From the NCBI GenBank assembly GCA_026770575.1, contig MU657180.1, positions 18,277 through 30,248 on the forward strand: 11,972 nucleotides of DNA, given 5' to 3'. The notes beneath the pieces were generated by a model that was not told the DNA's origin, ran no database searches, and was given only the letters and a program-made list of their open reading frames with translations. Of the stretch, positions 1 through 8,900 are shown piece by piece. The first letter of the stretch is position 1; every line of letters begins with the position of its first letter. The position numbers and the translations under genes were made by a program. The DNA comes from Pelagophyceae sp. CCMP2097. Taxonomy: Eukaryota > Sar > Pelagophyceae.

Positions 1-384
1 TGGGTCCACGAGCGCTACCTCAACTCGGACAACTCGTTCCTGATGCCGTGCTACGGCTTCGGCCACTGCTCGTCGTTCGAGGTCGCGTACGTCTCGAACA
101 CGATGACGGGCCCGCTGCCGCCCATGTCCGAGTGGCGCGAGCAGACCGCTGCGTACGACACGGCCCTGCAGTCGTTCCACGGCCGCCCGCATTGGGCCAA
201 GGAGAACCTTGTCGACTACCAGTACTACAAGGACTCGGGCCTGCCGATCGACGAGTTCATGGCGGTGCGCAAGCGCCTCGACCCGAACGAGATGTTCCTC
301 AACGACTACCTCCGCGAGAAGCTCCTGCCGGGCTTCGCGCCGACGTGCGACCCGACCAAGGACCCGACGTGCTCCACCATCTAA
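1..384 (+). CDS. FAD-linked sugar-1,4-lactone oxidase, C-terminal part (5' end outside window)
   Basis: The open frame enters at base 1 and ends with TAA at 382-384, giving 127 residues of a C-terminus. It carries the signature of the aldonolactone oxidase C-terminal domain (L-gulonolactone, L-galactonolactone and D-arabinonolactone oxidases): RPHWAK at residues 62-67, then a Pro-x-x-x-Phe-Met-x-x-Arg segment and the closing LDPNEMFLNDYLREKLLPG near the end. In that family the conserved His and Lys of the HWAK motif lie at the flavin and substrate site, and the enzyme oxidises an aldono-1,4-lactone in the last step of ascorbate or erythroascorbate synthesis. The short tail after the family end (CDPTKDPTC) adds two cysteines that I cannot interpret. 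Only the last quarter or so is visible, so the FAD-binding domain and the exact substrate cannot be judged; a related FAD/berberine-type oxidase is the alternative. The gene converges with the minus-strand genes. Confidence 0.82.
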   Translation, partial: WVHERYLNSDNSFLMPCYGFGHCSSFEVAYVSNTMTGPLPPMSEWREQTAAYDTALQSFHGRPHWAKENLVDYQYYKDSGLPIDEFMAVRKRLDPNEMFLNDYLREKLLPGFAPTCDPTKDPTCSTI

Positions 385-540
385 GCTGGCCAAGCCGCAC
401 CCCACTGTGTTTTTGTCGACATATCTAATTATGTCAGTGTTGTCAAACGATCTCCACTCGGACGTGCCTTCCCCCATCCTATAGAAATCACCGCACGATG
501 CATCGCACGCGTTTCAGTACATCCGGGGTCGTATGCGAGT

Positions 541-880
541 GTCGGTCGACGGTCGCACAAGACTTGATGCACCCGGCGGTCGGAATTGAGACCGACAAGT
601 GGCGGTGATCCGCTCTTCTTCGGAGCGCCAGGAGCCCTCGTGCTGTGACCATGCCGACGATCCAGATGGCCAAGGGAGTTGGAACACCGAGGACCCTTTG
701 AGATTGACTCCCGAGGACGGGAGCCGCTCGACTATATCACTCATCCTATTCGACCCATGGAAGATCATGCGGGTCGTGTTGATGTCCATCCACGCCACAT
801 CACCGAGCCATGCCATACGAGCAGCAGGAGCACAGCACAAGAGGAGAGCGGCTGTCTCTCTTTCCGAGACCCTTCTTGAG
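541..880. repeat. Diverged direct repeat, copy A
   Basis: Copy A shares with 968-1305 a series of blocks in the same order: GTCGGTCGACGG, ACAAGACTTGATGCACCC, CCGCTCTTCTTCGG followed by GCGCC and GGAGCC, GATCCAGATGGC/CATCCAGATGGC, TTTGAGATTGAC, CCCATGGAAGAT and GGGTCGTGT-GATG. The offset between copies drifts from 427 to 408 to 439 bases, so several insertions and deletions separate them. No terminal inverted repeats or transposase are visible. It may be an old tandem duplication or two copies of a dispersed repeat. Confidence 0.75.
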
Positions 881-967
881 GACTTCTTCAAACGGAAATC
901 CCAAAACGCACAGCGCCGTTTTTCCAACATCATCTGTGGGTCTCCCGTCCGGCTGGTCTCGGCCCTT

Positions 968-1305
968 GTCGGTCGACGGTTCTTACAAGACTTGATGCAC
1001 CCTTTTGGCTTGGTGGTCCGCTCTTCTTCGGGGCGCCTGGAGCCAGCGGCCGGTCGTGCCTTTGGCCATGCCGTCCATCCAGATGGCATTCTTCTTTATA
1101 TGGCCAAAGGGCGTTTGGGTGAATCTTTGAGATTGACCTTTGAGAAGCCGCGCGACGATCGGATTCATATCCCCAAATCCGACCAAGACCCATGGAAGAT
1201 GGACGAGGCGGGTCGTGTGGATGCGCATCCGCGCCGATTCAACGAACCTGCAAGACCGCATCTCCGAGATGCCTCTTTCCAAGGCGCTTGTTCGAGACGG
1301 GTTCA
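968..1305. repeat. Diverged direct repeat, copy B
   Basis: This is the partner of 541-880, with the same block order. It has extra sequence in the middle (an insertion around 1090-1120 with TTCTTTATATGGCC) and a loss after the TTGATGCACCC block. The end of the match is soft: both copies finish in a segment with CTCTTTCC and a GAGAC-type motif (849-880 and 1270-1300). Divergence is high enough that it is unlikely to be an assembly artefact. Confidence 0.75.
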
Positions 1306-1571
1306 GGGGGCAAACGCACACCGGGGTTCCCATCGGGTGTTTCTCACCCTGAATTCATGCTACGGTCTGCCGGGTGGGACCGACGTGCCCAAGTGGTTTC
1401 AGCGCGCATCCATGGCTCCATCGTCCGGGGGCCAGTCACTCCAACAGTCACTCTTTGGAGTCTCAAGGCAAGGCGTTTGGGGAAAGGCGCTTTACAAAGA
1501 TGCTTCTTTTTCGGCGAGGTGTGGTTTTGTGGGGCGATCTTTAGGGCTGCTTTGAGGGCTGGGCTGTTTTT

Positions 1572-1828
1572 TTAGGGCTGCGCGGCTTCGTGTGCAAAAT
1601 GGTCGGGCGGCGGTCCTCGAAGGCTGGGCCAGTTGGTCATACCTAGTTGCCGGATCTCCTCTGATGCATCCCCGACGCAAACGCACCTCGGCGAATGCCG
1701 TCGAACGGAGCTTGATCGTTCTCATCGTCCCCCCAGACGATATTCGCGATCAGTGCCCAGCCCAACGTGGCCGCGATGGCCCCGTACGGCATGGCGATGT
1801 ACGCTGTCGTCGAAAGTGAAGACCCGAC
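1572..1828 (-). CDS. Two short 3' exons encoding a transmembrane helix; probably the last exons of the TIR-like gene
   Basis: On the minus strand an acceptor-like CTCCTTTCTAG (ending at 1829) is followed by GTC in a frame that is closed just upstream by that same TAG, so this must be an internal or last exon. Exon 1828-1687 reads V-G-S-S-L-S-T-T, then a clear hydrophobic helix AYIAMPYGAIAATLGW-ALIANIVW, then an acidic loop GDDENDQAPFDGIRR. A GTGCGT donor at 1686 and an AACTAG|GT acceptor ending at 1643 define a possible 44-nt intron. Exon 1642-1572 then adds 22 residues starting MTNWPS and ends in TAA. Without that splice the frame stops at 1643-1645 after 14 other residues. No start codon can be attached. 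Phase 0 at 1828 fits a phase-0 donor near 3046 in the TIR-like gene, which would give a helix-helix hairpin and a 592-residue protein. The alternative is a separate small membrane protein. Confidence 0.42.
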
Positions 1829-2003
1829 CTAGAAAGGAGTTTGGAGATGAGCGTCTGCAACGCCGCGGTCTTCCAGGAGATTTTCTTCGGTTTCTTCGTT
1901 TTTTTCGAGGGCCGAATCCGGTTCGGTGCGTCATAAGGCGTTTGGTATGAAGGGGCCTCGATGCCGTTTGGAAACTGCGCGACTGCGTTGCTGTGGCATT
2001 CTT

Positions 2004-2058
2004 GAAAATCGAAAATTGAAAATCGAAAATCGAAAATCGAAAATCGAAAATCGAAAAG
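2004..2058. repeat. GAAAATC heptamer microsatellite, about 8 copies
   Basis: Seven full units and one partial unit of GAAAATC run head to tail, with one T in place of C in unit 2 (2011-2017) and a truncated last unit GAAAAG (2053-2058). The AT-rich tract stands out against GC-rich surroundings. Because 7 is not a multiple of 3, it reads through as Phe/Asp/Ser/Ile-rich peptide in more than one frame, which explains artefactual open frames across it. Confidence 0.95.
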
Positions 2059-2344
2059 CCCTTTGCGCTGCATGGCCAGCCCTTGTCGTAATGACCCGCC
2101 GGGGGCTTTGAGGGGATTCGCCGGATCGGAGGTGGGGCCCCGCAGAGAGACCGCAGCAGCTTCCCCATCGATTCGGCCTTGCGAAAGAAGGACCGAGGGA
2201 CCTGCCCATCCAAGGCCCTGGAACATTCGCCCGAATCCAAAAGCGCCACTTGAGAGATACCACGGCCCGTCGAGCAAAGCCGCCAAAAGGCACCCTCGAC
2301 CCCAGACCAACGTTCAACGGACCGTAGAGGGCTTTTTCGGGGCC

Positions 2345-2407
2345 GTTTGAACGGACCGTCGAACGGGCCCCACGAGGGCCCGGTCGAAGGGGCCCGTCGA
2401 AGGGGCC
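2345..2407. repeat. Short 13-bp tandem array with TCGA anchor
   Basis: Successive units are GTTTGAACGGACC, GTCGAACGGGCCC, CACGAGGGCCCG (12), GTCGAAGGGGCCC and GTCGAAGGGGCC (12). Period and layout (TCGA plus purines, then a G/C block) match the larger array at 8439-8685. Confidence 0.8.
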
Positions 2408-2528
2408 GTCTCTTCCGCATCGAGCGTCAATAAGGGGGCCGCAGCATGCCTCGAACAGCAACGTCGGTCGGGCCCTTGTCCAGGATCGTTTTGGGGCCGT
2501 CCTTTGGGCGGCTTCTGCGCGTGGCTTG

Positions 2529-2608
2529 ATTTTTATAAAAAGAGGTTTTTATAAAAAGAGATTTGTATAAAAAGAGGTTTTTATAAAAAGAGATTTTTAT
2601 AAAAGGGG
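2529..2608. repeat. 16-bp TATA-containing tandem array, 5 copies
   Basis: Five consecutive 16-bp units follow the pattern RTTTTTATAAAAAGAG; unit 3 has a T-to-G change (TTTGTATA) and unit 5 ends in GGGG. The first base alternates A, G, A, G, A, which suggests a 32-bp higher-order unit. Each core, TTTTATAAAA, is a perfect palindrome. The last unit overlaps the in-frame stop of the TIR-like frame at 2597. Confidence 0.95.
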
Positions 2609-5166
2609 CTCCCCGAAGATGCCTTTTTCGAAGATGCCCGTCCCCACGGCGCGGCCCCTTGATTTCCCTTTCCAAAAAGGGGCTTTGTGGAGCGCCGTTG
2701 GCCAACGAGTCTGAGATTTGGGAAAGGCCGTTTTTTCGAAGATGAGGTCGTGATGAGGCGGGTTCAGAAGGCCGTCGTGGAAAGTCCATACGGCCCCGGT
2801 GCACCCCGTAGAGGATCCCGTTCCAAAACGTTCAAAACGGACTGCCCCCAAGAACCCTCCCGACCCTCCCCATCTGCCCAAAGGCCGAGACCGCCGCATG
2901 TTCGAAAATCGTCCAACGGGATGACCACCAAAGGGCCCTTGAATGGGCCGCTTTGCTTCCATTCCCAAAACGATGATTCGGCGGGCCCCGGAGATTCTGG
3001 CTTTGCGAGGCCGTCTCTTGCGTTTCCAGGGCGCGGGGAGGTTGACCAGCACGGCGGCGACGGTGAAGGCCAGCCCTAAAGCGAAATCGACGAGGAGCGT
3101 CGGCCGCGCGTACGCGGGCGAAGGAAGATGAGGTCTCGGAATTCTCGACGGCGCGTCCGGAGCCGGCTGCCGCGGCGCGGGCTGCCGCGGCGTCGACATG
3201 GGCGCCACCTTTTGGGCGGGTTGGAACTTCGCCGCGGCGAAGAAGATACAAAAGCCGAGCGAGGGGAGGGCGAAGAAGGGCGCGGCGACGAGAGTGGTGA
3301 GGCCGAGGGCCAGCTGCAAAACCGCAGGAGCGGACCGCATACTCGCCATGTAGTCCAGACCTAGCCAAAACGCCGGCAGCGTGCAGAGCAAGGCTCGCTT
3401 GTACGGCAACGGTCGGCGAGCGGCGAACCACGACCTCCATCGCCGCCACGGAGCAAGCGCGTCTGCGTCTTGCCGCGCGACGGCGATACCCAGCGCGGCA
3501 GCGACGGTATCCCGGACGGTGGTGCGCACCTTATTGTTGAAATGCGATATGCCGTCGACGGGGTACCACGTATTGATCACCGCAGAGACGACTGCTCTGT
3601 CGGCTTCGTCGAAGACAGACGCCTCATTGGCCGAAAAGTTGGCCAGGGCGACCAGTGCCTCCGATCGGTCCTTTGCGTACCTCCGAGCGGCGTTTGCGAA
3701 GATGGTCAGAGGCGGACCGGCCAGCGCCAGCAGCACGGCGCCTTCTCCCGCCACCTGGCCGAAGACGCGCTCCGAAGAGTCCCAGACGCCCGTGCTGAGC
3801 AAGACGGCCACGGCGGCGCAGTACGTGAAGTTGCACAAAAAGGCCGCGATGGCGATTTCGTTGATGACCAGAGGGAGGATGTTGAGCGTGGCGGGGAGCC
3901 GCAGCTCCTCCTTGATGTAGAGGAACGAGGCGATTTCGAACGTGCACCATAACCGGTCAAAATACCCGGGCGACCACAGCACGAGCAGTTCGTCGCTCTC
4001 CGCGATGAAGCCGGAGAAGTGGTCGATGGCCGCGCGCTTGCGATACGGGTCCGATTGATGGACGCAATATTTGTCTACAAAGGCGAACTTCGCGGACGAC
4101 GCACGCCACGGCAGCAGGTGGCCCGCGAACAAACACGCGCCCGTGGCGACCAAGCCGGAAATCAAAGCATACGGGATGCCGAACTCCAACCGTCGGCCTA
4201 AATCTTCGTCGACGTAGCTCCCGCACGCCGGTAAGAGCTGCTGCCTCCTGAAAAGCGCAAAGACGAGAGCGACACCGCAGCTGACGCGCGCGGCGACGGT
4301 GCCGTTCATCTCCACACACAAGGATAACCATTTGTGCAGCCTCGAAGCTCTCCACGAATGTGAGACAAAGTAATGTAATCGAGGCGCGGCTTCCGACATG
4401 CCGTAGAGAGCCTCCGCTTCCGCAGAAAGATCCGAAGCCGCGAGATCGGTATTCGCAAACGTCTGCCAGTCCAGCAGTCGAGCCACGCGGAGGCCCCGGA
4501 CCAAGGACCTAGGAGAAGGGACGATTTGCCGGGGGACATTCCAACACTTCCAAACGCACCGGTCCGCGACGGCGCAACTTCTCAACCTCTCGACGCGGTC
4601 GCCGTGCAGCTGGACCTGGCCGCTGGGGCGCCGCTCGAGGCCGCGCTGCTGTTTGGACTCGAGGCCGCGTGGCTTCGACTCCACTGCAGCGGCCAAACGC
4701 TGCCTTCGAGCCAGCGCCCACCCTCGCGACGCCGGCTTCTTCTCCAACCCGGCGCACTTCTCCTCTTCCCCGCCGACCATGCCTCCCGGGGGGGCGAGCG
4801 CCACCTCGAGACAAAGGACGAACGGACGGGGCCGGGGGAAGTCTTCTTTGGAGGCCAAGCGTTTCAAAGTCTGTGAGTTTGAAGACCGGCTAGTTTGATT
4901 TTGCAGACGGCTTCGGGGCGGTGAAACTTCAATCGAGTTCTGGACGCCGACGAGGCGCGAATCCGGCTGGTACGGACCCCAGGGGCGCCACGCCTCGCGG
5001 ACGGACGCCGCACGGCGCGTGCCGGGGAGAGGTCCATGTTTCCTCTCTCTGGACAAGTCTACTCGGAGTTGAGCACCCCCTCCGACGCCGTCGCGGCGAG
5101 GGCTTGCGCGAGGATGGCGCTGCCCGGCGAGTGGGCTTCCCAGAAGGTGCTGCCCCACTTGGCCAT
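2597..5166 (-). CDS. Polytopic membrane protein with a TIR-like domain split by membrane helices
   Basis: Model: exon 1 5166-5063, intron 5062-4509 (GTAGAC...CTCCTAG), exon 2 4508-2597; both ends of the intron are phase 2 and give 671 residues. Exon 1 starts ATG (MAKWGSTFWEAHSPGS...) about 60 bp below a TATA box. Exon 2 carries TIR-like motifs: YFVSHSW at 81-87 (strand A), FVDKYCVHQ at 178-186, and SDELLVLWSPGYF...RLWCTFE at 206-226. In TIR NADases the catalytic Glu lies in the matching W-C-x-x-E position, here E226. Hydrophobic helices lie at about 105-121 and 144-165 (inside the TIR-like fold), 245-273, 288-306, 407-421, 430-458 and 504-523; a Pro/Arg-rich loop lies at 474-502. After residue 523 the frame becomes basic and low in complexity down to the stop, so the true end may instead be a splice near 3046 into exons 1828-1572. 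NAD hydrolysis or signalling at a membrane is inference. The distant frame start at 5158 is rejected. Confidence 0.68.
4509..5062 (-). other. Probable intron 1 of the TIR-like gene
   Basis: The donor GA|GTAGAC at 5062 and the acceptor CCCTTCTCCTAG|GTCC ending at 4509 are both phase 2 and join the Asn-Ser-Glu end of exon 1 to SLVRGLRVARLLDWQTF. The interval is open in the exon 2 frame, but the translation is Arg/Pro-rich and unlike the exons. An alternative is a 51-nt intron 4559-4509 with donor GTGCGT and a start at the in-frame ATG of 4780; the TATA box position favours the long intron. Confidence 0.5.
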
Positions 5167-5223
5167 CTTCCCGGAAGAGTCTGGAAAGTCCACAGTTTAG
5201 TCGCGAGTGGGCCCGGCGCGTAG

Positions 5224-5234
5224 CCTTTATATGG
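5224..5234 (-). promoter_or_regulatory. TATA box of the TIR-like gene
   Basis: On the minus strand the sequence reads CCATATAAAGG, 58 bp above the proposed ATG at 5166 and inside the 109-bp spacer after the RPS20 stop. That spacing would leave a 5' leader of about 30 nt. It is the only TATA-like site in this GC-rich spacer. Confidence 0.5.
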
Positions 5235-5275
5235 TGGGCCCGTCGTCTCCTTGCTGCGCGACCCGGCAGGCGTAT

Positions 5276-5786
5276 TTACTTCTCGACGTCGGCGATGGTG
5301 ACCTCGACCTCGACGCCGGCCTCGATGGGGATGGACGTGATCTGCTTGACGATCTCCGACGGCGAGTGCAGGTCGATGATGCGCTTGTGAATGCGCATCT
5401 CGAAGCGGTCCCACGAGTTGGTGCCCTCGCCGCACGGCGACTTGCGCGTCGTGATGCGGAGCACCTTGGTCGGCAGGCGCACCGGGCCGGAGACCTTGAG
5501 CTTCTTCTCCTGCGCGCCGCGCTTCAGGTTGGCGCACACCTAAAGCAAAGCGGTTCGACTGCGCGGCCCGGCGGAAGGCGTCTGAGAAACGGTGGCGTCC
5601 CGAAGCTCCGGCCCTTGTTCGCCGTCCCTTTGGCCGGCCCTTTCTTGCCGTCGCTTCTCGAGTTCTTACCGTCTCGAGGTTCTTGACGTTGCGCGACGTC
5701 AGCGTGATGCGGATGCGGTGGACGACCTCAGTCTCCAGCGACTTCTCCTTCATCACCTCCGGCATCGTCTCGACAACGGCCGCCAT
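5276..5786 (-). CDS. RPS20: 40S ribosomal protein S20 (uS10 family), two exons
   Basis: Exon 1 5786-5670 (39 residues) and exon 2 5539-5276 (87 residues plus TAA) join to 126 residues, close to the roughly 119-120 usual for eukaryotic S20. The intron 5669-5540 is 130 nt, phase 0, with donor ACG|GTAAGA and acceptor TTTGCTTTAG|GTG. Recognisable family blocks are [16 protein letters not shown] before the splice, and [50 protein letters not shown] and [10 protein letters not shown] after it. The protein is a small-subunit component at the head of the 40S particle, in the decoding region. The start ATG is the only one that gives the normal acidic N-terminal extension ([11 protein letters not shown]). 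It is the best anchor for the eukaryotic nature and the splice rules of this window. Its leader carries GGCGAAAACG-type motifs, and it lies 194 bp from the CD36-family stop. Confidence 0.97.
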
Positions 5787-5980
5787 TGAGTATCAGCAAA
5801 CTGGATGGCGGCTGAGGGTCTGGAGAAAGGACGATCCAGCTTTGGCGAAAACGGCGATGTGAAAACGCCGTTGGGTCAACGGACTTTCACGGTCGGGGCG
5901 GCGCCGGCAAGGGCAGGACTCAGGGGTTCGACTGCGGCTTTCCGGGGCAATCCCCCTGGGCGCGCATGATTCGGGAAGTT
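5787..5980 (-). promoter_or_regulatory. RPS20 upstream region with repeated GAAAACGSCG motif
   Basis: This 194-bp spacer must hold both the CD36-family 3' end and the RPS20 promoter. There is no TATA box. At 5843-5856 the plus strand reads TGGCGAAAACGGCG, followed by a second GTGAAAACGCCG at 5859-5870. The first motif sits 57-70 bp above the RPS20 start. A 13-of-14 match occurs upstream of the CD36-family gene at 11877-11890. Confidence 0.4.
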
Positions 5981-8900
5981 TTAGTCGACGTAGACGCGCT
6001 TGCGGAACACAACTTCTTTGTTGTGGGTTCTGCGCCAGGGCACCAACCCCAGTACGATCAAGGCAAGGCCGATGGCCGTGCCGGAGACGGCGACGAAGAA
6101 GAGGCGGAGCGGAATGTCCAAGATTTGAACTTTGAACCTGAGGGCGTGTTTGGCGTCGATGTGTCGTTCTTCGGAGATCCACCACACGGGCACAAAGGCA
6201 AAGCAGCCGTAGCCGTTGTCGTTGAACGAGGCGGTGGGCACGAAGCAGCGCTCCTGCGAAGAGACGATCTCGGGGAAGAGCATGTTGCGCTCGACCCTGA
6301 AGCTGTACTGCAGACGCCTCGCTTCCCGGAGAGCTCGCCCCGTGATGGGCTCCACGTCGACGTAGTACGAGTGCCTCCGGCGGTCGTAGGGCGTGTCTAA
6401 ATAGACCTGGCGCGCTTCCGTGCCTCCCCACTCCTCGTTGCCGTAGAAATGCGGCAGCGAGACAAAGGCGGGAGTGCCCGTGAGAAACTGCAAGGAAGAA
6501 AAGCCAATCGGGACGGTGTACGGCTCGCCGTGTTGGTCGGCGAGCGAGTTGAGCGCTCGTCTTCGGGCATCGAGGAAGGTCCGTTTTCCGGCCTCGTAGC
6601 GGTTCACGCGCGCCCAGACCTCTCGAGAGTAATTCCGCGCGTCGAAGAGTCTTCGCGCGGGCCACTCTATATAATATTCAGTCGACCCGTCGGCCATGCC
6701 GATGTCCAAGTCGCCCTGCGCTGCGCGGTCGAGCTGCCAGAGGAGCACGTTCTGGCCGTCTAAAACGGACATGGTCGAGTTGCCCTTGTATTGGAGGCCA
6801 CTATCACGCAAGTCGTACGACAGGTTGAAACCTTTCCAGCCCTCCCAGCCAAAGGGACGCGTCTGCTGCGCGAGACCGCCCCAGTCGCATCGGATCCCGT
6901 CGGGGGAACCCGCGTGGAGCGACGAATTCCCGTGCCACCGCACCACTCGAAAGACGTCGTTCAAATCGAGCAGACCCGTATTCAGCGTCGTCTCGCAAGT
7001 GCGCCAGAGGCCGCTGGGGCCTCCGAGGACGCGGTTCTCGCAGTCGAGCTCCTTGTGGAACTGCACCACGTCGTCTCGCACTTGCACGTCGTCGATTTCG
7101 GCGGCGGTTGGGTCCCACGCCTTGCCCGCGTAGATTGCGAATACCGGGTTGCGCACCACGAGGACGCCAGAGTCGTTGCGTCTCGAGATGGCGACGGGCT
7201 TGGAGAGGTCGCTGAGATTCAAAAACAGTTCGGCGAAGAACCACTCGGCCCGTCGAGAGCCGTTTCTTTGAAAAATTGCTGCGGGCCCCGTCGAGTGCCG
7301 CCCCGTCGAGTGCTCGACGGAGAAGCCTCCGTCGGAGCATTCCGTATTGACCACGTCCGAGCACGACTCGGTCACCGCGACGGGACGGTCGTCTACGCAC
7401 TTGGCCGTCAGGTTCGCCTCGCCCAATTCGGCGTTTAACAGCATCATCCCGACTCGATCGACGTAGCCTTCGAAGAGCAAGCGCCGAGCCGAGTGCGTCG
7501 TGAACAGGCCCCCGGCGGCGTAGTCGCAATCGGCGGGGTCGTCGCAGACCACTCGGTCTTGGATCATCACCTTTGAGACCGTCCACTCCTGGAGCCAAAA
7601 GGCGACGACGTTGCCTCTCTTCCTCGGGTACGGGTGCTTCGTCGCGGATTGGTAGTCGTGCGCGTAGGCGGTGTCGATCTTCAGAATCGTGCCCGCGTCG
7701 CAATAGATCCCAAACGTTGGATCCGTGACGAGCGTCTCCCACTCGTCGCACGACTGAAGCCAGTCGCGGAACCCCGGTTCGTTTGAGAGAAAGGCGCACT
7801 GTCGGAAATAGCCTTGGATCACGTCGCAGTCCGCCGCGGACGAGTAAAAGACGCGGTCCAGGAGGGCCGCGGCGTCGGCGAAGTCGTTTCGGGTCAGTCG
7901 CGAGTCGGCCCGCTCGGCGGTCCGTCTGGCCAAGTTGTCCGCTGGGAAGTCGTTCCAGGGCACGCTCTCGGTAAAATTCGCAAAGGCGTTTTGGCTCACG
8001 TAGTAGCTCCCGCCCGCTCGGCAGTCGCAGATTTCGCCAAAGGCCTCGCACGTCCCGATTTGCGACGGTCTTAAATCGGCGCCCGCGCGCTTCTTTTGCG
8101 AAAATGCAATGTCGCACGCGCCGTCGGCGCCGCAATCGGCGGCATCGCACCTGTACGACGTCGCGACCCTGGCGATGTTGCCCCGGAACTTGGTCGCCAC
8201 GGAGCCCCGGGCGGCGAGGACGCGGAGTAAGAGCTTGGCCTCCCCCAGCGTCAAATTCATCGACGAGTACCTAGATGCGCATTGGAACCAGCCCACGCCG
8301 GTCCAACGGACATGCTTCACAAAGGAAAAAGACGAAGAAATAAAGGCCGAAAAGGACCCTTGCGAAGCACCCGGCAAACACCCACGTTGAGAACCCAAAC
8401 CGGGGAGCGAATCTCCGGCTCCGAGAAGAGATGGCCCCTCGAGACGGCGCCTCGAGACGGCGCCTCGAGACGGCGCCTCGAGACGGCGCCTCGAGACGGC
8501 GCCTCGAGACGGCCATTCGAGACGGCCATTCGAGACGGCGCATCGAGACGGCGCCGTTTCGACGGCCATTCGAGACGGCGCCTCGAGACGGCCCCTCGAG
8601 ACGGCCCCTGGAGACGGCCATTCGAAACGGCCCATCGAGACGGCCCATCGAGACGGTGCCTCGAGACGGCGCCGTTTCGACGGCCTCGAGAGAGGCTCGG
8701 AAGGTCTCTCGGATGGTCGCTTGGGCGGTTTCTCGAAGCGTTCTTTTTTTCGCTTTGATGGCCCTCTGCGGCAGTTGCTTTGATTGTTTGCCCCTTCTCG
8801 GGTCCCTTGGAGGGTCCTTTGGACGGTCTCTTCGAGCGGCCCCTTTGCGTCGTCGACCCCCTTGGACGGTTCGAGGCGACGGTTGCTGGGAGGGTTCTTG

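Larger units (their letters stand above)
385..1571. other. Convergent intergenic region without a supported gene
   Basis: This 1.2-kb stretch lies between the stop of the plus-strand oxidase and the stop of the first minus-strand exons. Its only organised content is the diverged direct duplication listed separately. Frames of 190 and 318 codons cross it on the two strands, but they have no recognisable domain and an arginine/serine-rich composition typical of GC-rich noncoding DNA. I see no AATAAA-type polyadenylation signal right after the oxidase stop. Bases 1310-1571 show nothing beyond ordinary composition and short T runs. Confidence 0.6.
1829..2596. other. Repeat-bearing noncoding stretch (probable intron or intergenic)
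   Basis: No frame here has a recognisable protein. It holds the heptamer array at 2004-2058, a 13-bp array at 2345-2407 and most of the 16-bp TATA array at 2529-2608. Frames are open for long distances in all three minus-strand phases (up to 232 codons), which reflects GC-rich repeats rather than coding. If exons 1828-1572 belong to the TIR-like gene, this is part of an intron of about 1.2 kb, comparable to the repeat-filled intron of the CD36-family gene. Confidence 0.5.

Noticed and set aside
514..1089. 191-codon minus-strand open frame in the duplication
   Set aside because: The composition is Arg/Ser-rich and the copy A and copy B translations fall in different frames; it is better explained as noncoding repeat DNA.
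599..1555. 318-codon plus-strand open frame
   Set aside because: It runs across the diverged duplication, has no domain, and the frame relation between the two copies breaks at indels (offset 439 after 435), so the frame was not under protein constraint.
1722..2420. 232-codon minus-strand frame with a Phe/Asp/Ser/Ile-rich tract
   Set aside because: The tract is the translated GAAAATC microsatellite, and the frame crosses the region where another frame encodes the helix exon at 1828-1687.
3359..3366. CTAG|GT acceptor-like site inside the TIR-like exon
   Set aside because: The protein reads smoothly through it within a hydrophobic helix (PAFWLGLDYM), so no intron is needed.
5063..5158. Continuous frame start at 5158 as the N-terminus of the TIR-like protein
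   Set aside because: The added residues are Arg/Pro-rich and cover a probable intron; the ATG at 5166 in another frame has protein-like sequence, a TATA box and matching splice phases.
8439..8685. CRISPR-like array
   Set aside because: Units are 13 bp head to tail with no spacers, in a eukaryotic intron.
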